Origin: Primula veris | Taxonomy: Eukaryota; Streptophyta; Magnoliopsida; Ericales; Primulaceae | Assembly: GCA_963682055.1 (NCBI GenBank) | Contig: OY821747.1 | Coordinates: 18,650,258-18,714,257 of the forward strand | Direction: 5' to 3' | Length of the DNA stretch: 64,000 bases | In this document: piece by piece, positions 12,346 to 21,962 of the stretch | Position numbering within the stretch: the stretch's first letter is position 1 | Layout: each line of letters begins with the position of its first letter | Position numbers and translations under genes: made by a program | Notes under the pieces: generated by a model | Told to the model about the DNA's origin: nothing | Seen by the model: only the letters and a program-made list of their open reading frames with translations | Databases searched by the model: none

Positions 12346-13851
12346 TTAGTTGGACAAAGAATTGCCACACGACGAATAGGAAGGAACGGGGTTTAAACCG
12401 ACCTCATCATCATCAGTAGTGGTACCCACGTCGGTACCATCTCTTTCCAATATTCCATCTCTTTCCAATATTCCAGCCGTAGGAAAGAGTAAATTGAAAT
12501 TAGTAGTATTAGCACATATATGTTGATGAACAGCAAGTCGAGTTGCAAGCTCATTTCCTTTCTCTTTCGTATGATGATCAGTAGCTGCCACCTGACAAGC
12601 ATCGTCAAACGACAATTCCGTAACCTTGCTCCATTCACCAAAAGCAACATGTCATTCCCAAAAAGCATGGAAGAAGTCAAGCAATACGTTTGCCAGAGGA
12701 ATAAGTTACTTTAACTTATTAAGACAGTTATCCTTCAGCCGCCAATAACGATTCAACCGATGTTCCTGCACGTCAACAACTTCATGTGCGTCCTTTACAA
12801 AAGCTTGGAAAGAGGCAGGATGAGCCTTAAGTTTTTCTTTAAGATGAGCACACCAGGCATGGAGCTTATCATTTTTCCCCATCAGATCCACATAGATCCA
12901 GGTGGCACGAGCTTGATTCACCGCACCAGATGAACCCTCTCCCCGAGCAGTACCAAAAGGTCCATGCCCTGAGGGAAGAAGGGCTAAAGAACCATCCTGG
13001 TGCAACGAAGTAGCAAGTGCCTGTAGATGATAGAAGAGGGAAGAGAATGGTTAATACAAGAAAAAACAATACAAGAAAGAACAAAAGGAAATCATTCGAC
13101 ACTAGTAAAACACATCTCACAAAATAAGATTCAGTTCGATACAAGTTAGAAAATCAAAGTCAATTAGTTAGACAAATCAAGGCCAGGGTTCATCAAGATC
13201 AGGTTGGGGCCCATTAGCTGCGTTAAAATGAACCTCTCTTAAAGAAACGGTACCCCCAGGAATACGCCTTCTAACCTCAGGCTTGATTTTGTTAAAAGCA
13301 ATTGTAGTGTCCCTAACTCTCGCCATAGCACTCACCATATGATCAGACCGAACCTCTCGTCCTTTTGATAGTTTTATAATTATTGAGTGTCGCAGCACGT
13401 GCCCAATGAGCTCTTACAAATGAAAGTAGTAAATCGGCATCCTCAAACACAGCATCAAACACCAGGCTCAACGTAGTAACCCATCCTCGGGCATCACCTC
13501 AGGACCGTCGAAGTTCCCCCATGATTTCCTTGCCCTTCCCTTTGTTGGTAGTATAATGTGTTGTTTTTTGACTAAACTCCTCATCAAGATCATGAAGACA
13601 AGCCAAAATATTCTCAATATGAACATTAAGATCATTAGTTTTATGAAGAGCGAGGGTTAGTTTTTGCTCTCAAGAAAGCTCACCCTACTCGGTTTTAACC
13701 ATGGCACAAGCAATCTGCTCGTCAGTCCTACGGATAGGCCAAGAAAAGATATCCTCAGAAAGAAGATTACCAAGTACGTGACACAACACTTTTGACTCTC
13801 AACACATGAAAAATAGCCAACGCAACATCCAAAAGACAAAGAGAGCAACAA
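12346..13851 (-). pseudogene. Degenerate minus-strand coding remnant, unknown product
   Basis: Several minus-strand pieces with protein-like composition follow one another and change frame. 13657-13851 region: SWPIRRTDEQIACAMVK, then a stop. 13430-13650: LHKTNDLNVHIENILACL. 13177-13398: 73 aa. 12706-13005: 99 aa, with TWIYVDLMGKNDKLHAW. 12346-12615: 89 aa, ending in an acidic tail. Some breaks may be introns. No known domain is recognised. Position and strand suggest the same antisense gene set as the coiled-coil protein upstream of it (13976-16124). A duplicated ILERDG-ILERDG is visible in the last piece. What it does is unknown. Confidence 0.4.
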
Positions 13852-13975
13852 GAAAAAGAACTAACAAGTGCATAAAGTATTCAAAATATTACAGACCAAA
13901 TACAAAGCAAAAGCCCACAGACCGGGCCTAAAGCGAATTCATTGTTCAAAATATAGAAAACACATAAGGAATAAC

Positions 13976-16124
13976 TTTGGGGATTAACCTAATCATGAGA
14001 ACTGTGAGAGAGGAGCCAGAACAGGAATTATGACAAGAAGTGGGAGGATTCGATGAAGAAGAAATAGGAGCCTCGGGCATCTGTGAGGGAAGCAAGTTGG
14101 TCCAATCAAATGGCAATGGAGGAGCATAGAGAGAAGCGGGATAAGCAAACACCTTCCAAGCAGCATGAGTACGAGGAACTTTAGTAGAATCTAAGGCCCG
14201 AACATGAGAATTGAAATAAGTAAAGTTTGACATCTTGGTAACATATATCTCCTTGGCCCTTCTATCAGCCTTAAGCTGAGCCTTAGCTCATTCAGCCAAC
14301 CTGGATATTTTATCCTCGTATTGTGCTTGAGCAGTAATGAGTGTCCCCTCTGCAGTCTCTCTCTCGCCCACCATCTTAACCTTCTCAGCTTCCAGATTAC
14401 GCTTCTCGTCCTCCAGCACATGCTTATCGGCCTCCAGTTATGCAACTCTTGCCTTCAATTTCTCAATCTCCTCATCTTTCATTTTTATAGCAGATTCAAG
14501 ATAAGAAGGAGGAACCGGGGCAACATCTTTGCCTTTCGCTTTACTAAGAGCAGCATCCAAGCGATTTTGTACATCTATAGAAAAAATAAAGGCCTATAAT
14601 AGAAGGCAATATCAAGAAAAAAAATTATTAACCAAAAAGCACATACCTCGAGCAGCAGATTACTTGTCTCAATAGCAGCCCTTCTTGGCCGACGGGACAC
14701 AAATTCGTCAATGTCCTTCTGAGCAAGAGGAAGCAGTGCGGAATAGGCCATTTTTATGCAATTGGAGGTCTTTAAAAGACTACCATCACACTTAGCTATG
14801 AAATCAGCCATATGCGCACAAATAGCAGGTCTCGCCTGCTCGGTCTCAACACCCTCATTAGCAGGGATGACCTCCTCAGCAGACAAACCAGCAACATTGT
14901 TAAGGGGTCACATTCTCGACACCCCTCCCTTCAAGTGGAGGAGAAGAGATGTCAGGAATGTCCAACTTTTCGGTGGACATCGGTTGATAGTTGATATGGC
15001 CAAAAATTCCACCAAACGACCCGTGAAACAAAACAATACCCATAGACCGAGTAAGAGTATGAGTAACCAGTAAGGCACCAGACAGGTGATGAGTTATTAA
15101 TTAAGCATCAAATGACTGTTTATAAGCGAGGAAAGAAAAATTAAATCTAGAGAAGAACGGTACATCAGACCCAGGAAGAAGTCGCTAAAGGGGAATGCCT
15201 TTTGTCGGGCATATCATCCTCATCCAATAGTTGACGAACAGAGTCAGTCAAACAAGGGACAGACCTTCTAGTCCTTTTTGGCTCCTCAGAAGAAACCGAT
15301 GAGGTAGCAATTCTTTTCTTTTCACCTGGCTTAGCATCCAAATACACGCCCTCCACAACGACACCATGTCTCCTGCTCGAAGACCCAGCAACCACATGAA
15401 CCTCATCTGTCTTAGCTTGAGGTTTACTACGAGGTTTAGCAAGCTTATGTTTAGCTGCCAAAGTTATACTCGTCCCCTCAACCTCTAACTTAAAATTATC
15501 CACGTTTCATGTCTCGGGGAAAGGTTTGGCCGGCTTCTCCAAATTTCTACTGCCAGAATCCGTTTCATAACCCAAAAGTTTACGGGTAGAACGATTCACA
15601 AAAAGATCATCTGGCCCCTACCACAATCACATATTGGCCAATATCCCAACGTTGGCAGCCCCTATGAAAGGAATGTCAGGAACTGCTAACGCGGGCTTGG
15701 GAATCATAAACCCCACTGGACACCATGGGCCAGACACAATAAGAGTATCCAGATTATTATCCCTGTTAGTGTCCGGGTTATCAAGCACGAGGGCCATAGT
15801 ACTATTGAAAGTCTTCAGATAACTCCAACGATCATTGAAGACAAACGAATAAACCCCGAACACATCTTTCACCTCGGCCACCACACTGACCAACTCACTT
15901 AACCTTTTAATACCGTTTAGAATCCGATAGGAATTTAAAGCAATCTGACAATGAGCAATCTGGAGATCATAAAGACAAGAAGCAATCTGGGGGGACATAG
16001 GAAGTGATAAACCACCAGTTACCAAGGCAGAGGCACTAATAGCAACCTCACCACGGCCAACGGTACCAAGCACTTCTGCATTTAAAGATGGAACGTGAAG
16101 GTGAATCCCATCCAGAATTCCCAA
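13976..16124 (-). pseudogene. Coiled-coil 'putative gypsy type transposon'-like antisense ORF (broken)
   Basis: Minus-strand coding remnant. The N-terminal domain (15627-16124, 165 aa) contains LSLPMSPQIASCLYDLQIA followed by NSYRILNGI and DVFGVYSFVF. This arrangement resembles plant retrotransposon proteins annotated as Transposase_28/putative gypsy type transposon. The middle (15165-15610) is low complexity with GPDDLFVNRSTRKLLGYE and an ETS-rich linker. The C-terminal part (about 14230-14600) is a coiled coil (DEEIEKLKARVA, LEADKHVLEDEKRNLEAEK) with two in-frame stops, followed by a Pro/Ser tail to about 13976. Such proteins are known as additional, often antisense, ORFs between pol and the 3' LTR of Tat-lineage elements. 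Its role there is not known. Family assignment is by recollection of pattern, not a search. Confidence 0.55.
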
Positions 16125-16845
16125 ATCCGCTTTAAAAGAAACTCATCAAAGTTAACTATTCTGAGACTAGCCAAACATTGGGAAAGGAAATCCTATAAAG
16201 AAAACACAATCACCCATAAATAACCCAACAACACATGAGTCCCTCGATGATCGCCACAAAACCTAAACAATCAACAAAAATTACAAAACCCACCCTCACC
16301 AATACAAAATTACATTTTAAAGCCCACCCAAATGAATAGTTCATAATGTCCTAAAAAAATCCCACACTCGACAGATACTTGGAAAACAAAAACCACTATA
16401 GATTCAATCCGTCATGGATAAAAGCAAGAAAGAAGTACACAATACCAGTCATCAACTGACAAAGAAACCATACGAAAAAACAAGAGATATATAATAAAGA
16501 AACAAAAGCACAATATGACAAGCCCTAAATAAAGATTACCGGAAAGAAAATAATATTTACCCACATTTTAGATCTTGTGATTAAAAGGAGTAGCAGCAGC
16601 AGCGGTGGAAAAATAAAGATGACAGAAGAAATCCTAGAAAGAAGCACGAACTTGAAGAAAAGAGAGAAAATAAAATGAAAGAGAATATGAAGGGAAGTTG
16701 GACAATAAGAAGGAATAAAGAATAAAAAAGTAAAATGTCCTTTCGTGCGACAGTGGTTATAAGTTTTCCCTCATAAACAAATTATTAACCGCCGCATATT
16801 TCAAAAAGCATCGCCCAGGATTGTGACACATTTCACCCACTGTTC

Positions 16846-16859
16846 TATATATGACGTCA
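16846..16859 (-). promoter_or_regulatory. TATA box and TGACGTCA motif upstream of the antisense ORF
   Basis: On the minus strand a palindromic TGACGTCA (16852-16859, a bZIP-type site) overlaps the upstream edge of TATATAT (16846-16852). It lies about 700 bp upstream of the first long minus-strand coding piece, with AT-rich, possibly spliced sequence between. This would give the antisense ORF its own promoter. Inferred from sequence only. Confidence 0.4.
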
Positions 16860-17008
16860 CAAAAGTAAAAGAAACCGCCACATCCATACGTGGCACCACA
16901 CATGCACAACAAAGGAGAATTAACCTTATCACAAAGCTCATCAAACAATAACAATAAAGCACAGTGTAACCGTCATCCAACCTATGTACCACCGAACTGC
17001 ACAGTAGT

Positions 17009-17669
17009 AGACCGTCACCTAAAGGTCACAGACCGAGCTACGCCTTCAGCCAATAGTCTAGGGGGAATAGGGGGAATACCCCCGGTGCCCCGATCTAGAT
17101 AACAAATCCCTCAAGATTTTGTTTCAGAAATTTTCTCTCTAATGGATATGTTTTCTCGCCAACAATGGTCACCGAGCTAATTCAGTCATAGACCGTCACC
17201 TGAGGTCACAGACCAAGTTGTGCCTTCAGCCAATGATCTAGGGGGAATAGAGGAAATACCCTCGATGCCTTAATCTAGATAACAAATCTCTCAAGATTTT
17301 GTTTTTGAAATTTTTTCTCTAAGAGATATGTTTTCTCTCCAACAATGCTCACCGAGCTAATTCAGTCGTAAACCATCACTTGAGGTCACATACTGAGTTG
17401 CGCATTCAGCCAACGGTGTAGGTGGAATACCCCTGGTGCCCCGATCTAGATAACAAATCCCTCAAGATATTATTTCAGAAATTTTTTCTCTATGGGGTAT
17501 GTTTTCTCGCCAACAATGGTCGCCGAACTAATTCAGTCATAGACTGTCACCTGAGATCACCGACCGAGCTGCACCTTCAGCCAACGGTCTAGGGAGAATA
17601 GGGGGAATACCCATGGTGCCCCGATCTGGATAACAAATCCCTCAAGATTTGGTTTCAAAAATTTTCCCT
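17009..17669. repeat. Four-copy tandem array, about 180-bp unit
   Basis: Units start near 17009, 17190, 17370 and 17541 (periods 181, 180, 171). Each carries TCAGCCAA, a GGGGGAATAC-like run, CCGATCTAGATAACAAATC, CTCAAGATTT and GTTTTCTC(G/T)CCAACAATG; the last copy decays after its middle. Copies differ at many positions, so amplification is not recent. Tandem repeats of this size are known in the 3' regions of Tat/Ogre-type elements. Confidence 0.9.
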
Positions 17670-17773
17670 AAAAGTAGAAGATAACAGTAGAGATAATATA
17701 AAGAAAATATCAAGTTCAAATTCCATTGATCTATAAGTCTAAGAAGAAGTGTCGGTACCAGTCTTGTGTTTTG

Positions 17774-17887
17774 GAGCAGGCGGAGAAGGATATTTCCTGT
17801 TTGGTGAGGGAAAAAGAATGTCTTGAAGAATTGTTGACCAAAAATGGTGAGGATGAGGGGGCTAGTTCTAGCCTTCCCAAAGAATAG
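17774..17887 (+). pseudogene. Last-exon-like coiled-coil fragment on the plus strand
   Basis: An open stretch of 37 codons ending in TAG reads EQAEKDISCLVREKECLEEL and continues to an acidic, Ser-rich end (GEDEGASSSLPKE). Charge pattern and heptads look like the C-terminal coiled coil of retrotransposon ORFs. AATAAA follows about 65 bp after the stop (near 17953). No upstream exon is identified; it may be a leftover of a sense ORF in the same element. Confidence 0.35.
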
Positions 17888-18167
17888 GGTTGTTTTCGTA
17901 ATTTTCGTTTTGCATGGGGGGTTTGGTAATTGTAATTTCTTTTGTTGTTTCCCAATAAATGAATAATATCACTGTTTTTCTTTCTTTAATTCTGAATTTC
18001 CACATGTGCTTTCATTATCTGTCTGTTGCTTGCTCCCATATACTTATCCGATAGGAATCGATAGTTGTTATCTCCGTAAATGCTGGTGTGACTAACAAAA
18101 CGATTTTCTATCGTTGTTTATATATATATACATGAGTGTTGTTTAGTCCACTGCTGCAACTTCTTTC

Positions 18168-18482
18168 TTATACTTCTTTTCTCGAGTTATTTTTCCTGTT
18201 TATTTTTTTATTTTCTTTCCTTATCTTATACTCATGGCCCCCAGAACTCGCTCCCAACTCATAGAGTTTCCCCTTTTCTTCATTCCAATACTCCTTCAAT
18301 GCCCTACACTCAGTCTGGGAGCATTGAAGCTTCTCTTTCAACACCTTGATGTCAATCTCATATAAATCCGCTTGGGTCAATTCTTCATCACCATCAGAAG
18401 AACACCGAACTGGCACATCAACAGAGGTTTCACTCTCATGAAGAGTCTTTGTTTTGGTGACAGATCTGGTTAAGGGAGCCAT
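18168..18482 (-). CDS. Small charged coiled-coil ORF 1 (105 codons)
   Basis: Starts at ATG 18482 with MAPLTRSVTKTK, followed by an acidic segment (SSDGDEELTQADLYEID) and a predicted helical stretch (KVLKEKLQCSQTECRALKEYW), and ends in a lysine/asparagine-rich tail. No known domain. It is the first of three similar-sized minus-strand ORFs at 18.2-19.9 kb. The basic tail is low complexity and may be read-through into non-coding sequence. Probably part of an LTR-retrotransposon antisense region rather than a host gene. Confidence 0.4.
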   Translation of the reverse strand: MAPLTRSVTKTKTLHESETSVDVPVRCSSDGDEELTQADLYEIDIKVLKEKLQCSQTECRALKEYWNEEKGKLYELGASSGGHEYKIRKENKKINRKNNSRKEV

Positions 18483-18739
18483 GACAATTAGAAAGCTTGT
18501 CGGATAAAGAATGAAAGAGTTATGACAAAAATAAGGCACAAAGAAGCATTTAAAAGAAATGAAAATGCATGGAAAAAGCTAAAAGGCACGATGGTTCATT
18601 AATTAAGGCAATACACATCCCTAGACATTACACGTGTACACTTCCATAAATGGGTCAAAGAAGAAAATAATTAATTATTACAATAAACAAAAGGCAAGCG
18701 ACGACAACATGAAACAGGAAGGACGAGCAGAACTAAAGT

Positions 18740-19237
18740 TCAAGGGTAACTAGATGGATAGTCAGAATCCCTAACATGGGAGCGAGATCCCCACCGACCA
18801 TGGCTCACACTGTTAGACCTCGGCTGAAACCCATGAACTTGAGCACGAAGGGACACGTTCTCGTCTAGCATCACGTTGTTGATCGTCCTAGCTGAGTCAA
18901 GGTCATCCCTAAGGCGCTGATTTTCAGCCTAAAGACTTTCAAAACTTGGAATGGTCTTATCACGCTCCTCCCAAGCAGACTCCCATATCTCCTTTGTTTC
19001 GTACCATATATCCATCAACCTCTCACGTACATGCTTAAGTTCGTCCATATTATGAGCTAGGGCATCACACTCAGCCTTCTTGGTCACCCATAGATAACTA
19101 TCATCATCAGAAGAAGAGTGTGTAATAGACAGTATACCAAATTCTCTCTCAGCAGCCATCAAGGAATGACGAATGCGGATTAGATAATCGTCCAACTCCT
19201 TAACCTGAACATGGAGCCCCATCCTTGGTGGAGCCAT
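18740..19237 (-). pseudogene. Small coiled-coil ORF 2, one in-frame stop
   Basis: ATG at 19237 (MAPPRMGLHVQVKELDDYL). 102 codons are open, then a TAG near 18929, then the same frame stays open with AENQRLRDDLDSARTINNV, VSLRAQVHGF and an Arg/Ser-rich tail to a stop at 18740-18742. The coding-like sequence past the stop suggests a once 165-aa protein with one nonsense mutation. Heptad-like leucines and charges predict a coiled coil. Shares spacing with ORF 3: VQV/LQV, an AE pair, HS, W, then an E/D-rich helix. TATA-like CTATAAGTAG lies about 100 bp upstream (near 19331-19340). No known family recognised. Confidence 0.5.
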
Positions 19238-19364
19238 CTCAGAAATGGCACCAGTATTATGACTGAATGATTATAGAGAGAGGAAGAAGGGCTGAATATT
19301 GGTATAGAGACGGTAAGAAGAGGAGGAGCACTACTTATAGAGAATGGAAAGTGGGAAAAGTAAA

Positions 19365-19987
19365 CGTACGGCAAAGTAATAATTTAGGGGCAAGTCACCT
19401 TTAGACGTCATGAATTGTAAAGTACAAACAGGAGTCACGTGTATATATATCTACAAACATGAAAACACATAGGAAATCTAGCATCAACGTCATCGTATCA
19501 AGAAGAAGAAAAATCATAGAGAGACAAAAATAGAGATTATTTATTCAAATAAGACAAGAAAGGTTACATCACAAATAAAGATGAAATTAAATCTAATACA
19601 AAAATAAAACAAAACTAAAACCGACGAGAATAAGAACTGGACCCATGGTATGTGCTCGCCCCCACATTCACTCGATCCGTCCCACCCTTCAGAGCTTCAG
19701 CCTTTTCCCTCAGAGCTTCAGTCTCATCAACCAAATCCAAACGAGTATGCATGTTCCACTCCAACTCAACCCTCGGCCAAGTTATCTCCCTCACCATCTC
19801 ACTGTGATGATACTGCATGACCTTCAATTTCCCTTCTGCCTCAAACAACATACGCTTGACATGCAGAAAAGAAGCCTCAAATGCCTCGACTTGGAGACTA
19901 AGTTCGCTTTTGGAAGAGGAACCCACTAGAGAATAAAATAAAAAGTATGCAGAAAAGAAGTAATCACTAGTAGAAATAGAAGATGGA
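19365..19987. repeat. Left flank of the chromovirus, duplicated at 27830-28452
   Basis: From CGTACGGCAAAG to ATGGA immediately before the LTR, this segment is repeated with few changes at 27830-28452. It carries ORF 3. The homology runs on without a break into the LTRs, so the duplicated unit is flank plus LTR (19365-21505 and 27830-30109). Confidence 0.95.
19615..19926 (-). CDS. Small coiled-coil ORF 3 (103 aa)
   Basis: ATG at 19926 (MGSSSKSELSLQVEAFEASF), intact to the stop at 19615. It has a helical, charged centre (LDLVDETEALREKAEALKGG) and a Ser/Tyr/Arg-rich end (YHGSSSYSRRF). Weakly similar to ORF 2. The chromovirus LTR begins 61 bp upstream of the ATG, so the normal promoter has been displaced; its old upstream sequence continues after 30114. 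A near-identical copy is at 28080-28391. Both copies are intact although nearby sequence is decayed, which is mild evidence of recent duplication rather than selection. Confidence 0.5.
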   Translation of the reverse strand: MGSSSKSELSLQVEAFEASFLHVKRMLFEAEGKLKVMQYHHSEMVREITWPRVELEWNMHTRLDLVDETEALREKAEALKGGTDRVNVGASTYHGSSSYSRRF

Positions 19988-21505
19988 TGTCACACCCCAA
20001 AATCCGTAAGAAACGGACATCAAGGCGCGACCTTTTTAAACAAAAGGAAAAAGAACCTGCTGGTACAAAATTTAAGTTTTAAAAGAAAAAGACTTGCGAG
20101 CTAAAGGAACAATTAAATAAAAATGTTTGCCAAACGCGACTACAAGACAAGAAGGTTTGAAAAGATTTATAAAAAGATAACAAACGAATGTAATTTGCCC
20201 GTAGGCTACAACCTCAAAAATATAATCTAAGTAAAAAGAAAGCAACTGAAAGAAGCCCCGAGCTCATGCGATACATTACTAATGCTTCTATCCGAATGTG
20301 CCAACCTAAGTGGTACCTGAAAGACAAAACTGTAATGGTGAGTCCCACGCACATACATAGACGGGGGGACGGTACCACAAGACACCGTCGCTCCATCCCA
20401 TAAATGCAAGAATTCACAACAATAACTACAATAACAACGTATAAAAAGAAATAAAATAACATCGTACAACGAAATAAATTAAATAACTTCAACACACATC
20501 TATAGAAAACATGGACCTCTCACGCCACCTACCCCAGTCCGTAAGGTAGTTCATTCCCTATACCCCTCGGCCGTCTTATGTCCCCGGTATAGGAAGAGAC
20601 ATAGACCATTGCTAACAAATAAATAAATCACAAGGCCTCGGCCAATAATATTAAACCATTTAATTATCACATTCTCATACGTCGCTTTAACGTAATTTAA
20701 CAAAACCCATAAGCATAGGTGCTAGATTCACAACTAGCCAAACAAGTCCAACAACATAAATCTCATTCAGGTATTTTAACAAACACCTTGTATGCATAAA
20801 CTACAAGTCATCTTTATTCAACATAATTTTACCCAATTTCATCAACAACTATAATATTACATAATCAACTCATAAAACACGCAAACCCATCCATAATCTC
20901 TTTAATTCGAAATTAATATGTCTAAGTTCTCAACTTTTACAATTCAAATAAGTGAATTAAAAGTGCAACAAATAAAACCCAATCAACAATTTAAAAACAT
21001 AATTGAGATAAAAGGAAAAACCCCCAATTTAAAATAAACGCAAGACCTAACCCTAACATACACACTCGTCTAGTCGTAATGGATAACCCCCTTTACCTTA
21101 GTGCGTAGAGGAGATGCTTCCAGTAAGAATCCGCTAACATGGTTTCTTCTTCTTCTTCCTAAACTTTGGAATCTCTCTTTTCTCTCTTGTTTTTAGTTTT
21201 TCTGCTTTGAAAGTGGGCTGAATTGAAGATGTTCAAACTATTTTGAGAGAGTTTGTGGAAGCGAACTATTTGGTCTCCAAAGTTCTAAAAGTTAACTCTT
21301 AATCAAAATTATTATTTTACTGCTCAAAAATTAACCAATTTTTAGAAAAAAAGTTATTGGGCCTTTTTATTTATAAAATTAGTAACAGGTTTTTAAAATA
21401 AAGTTTTTCGGAAGAGTTTCGTTTTTTTGGCTAAAAATTGTATAAAACGTTTTTGGATAGATTAAATCATAAAAAAAACCATTTACAAAAATACGGGATG
21501 TTACA
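19988..21505 (-). repeat. Chromovirus 3' LTR (1518 bp)
   Basis: On the plus strand it runs TGTCACACCCC to GGGATGTTACA; on the element strand it starts TGTAACATCCCG and ends GGGGTGTGACA. Preceded on the left by ATGGA. It matches 28453-30109 except for scattered changes and one missing 133-bp repeat copy. Confidence 0.92.
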
Positions 21506-21520
21506 ACTAACCCTACTTAA
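21506..21520 (-). other. Polypurine tract region of the chromovirus
   Basis: On the minus strand AAGTAGGGTTAGT directly precedes the LTR start, preceded by the GGGACGAAATTC block that often lies next to the plus-strand primer in Tekay-type elements. It confirms that the left LTR is the 3' LTR. Confidence 0.7.
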
Positions 21521-21962
21521 AAGAATTTCGTCCCGAAATTCCATTTCCTCTCTAGAGAACTACTCCCAGAAATGATCAACTTTTATAATTAAGACCGTAA
21601 GGATTTAAATATATAATTCGTGTCATAATTCAAAAAATAAAATACACTGGATCCACAACTTATAACAACTCCACCATCCATAACTCAAGTAAATGAAAAA
21701 CATGTAAGAATCTCAAATAAAGTAACCACCTATATACAATATCTAACGGAATAAAAGACAACAATGCAAAACAAGCAGCTACAACATAAAAGACAATAAA
21801 GTAAACTAAGATGGCATGCTTCTACCTCAACAACTCCACAACGTCTACAAAACTCAAAATACGGCCTTTCTAGTAAACTAAACTCTAATAAAATAAACTC
21901 CAAACTCTAGGCATTACAACCCTTCCCCGATAAAGAAATTTCGTCCCAAAATTAGAAAGTAT

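Noticed and set aside
14191..14445. 84-codon Arg/Leu/Trp-rich frame
   Set aside because: Wrong frame of the coiled-coil region; the neighbouring frame gives KLKARVA and LEADKHVLEDEK with heptads.
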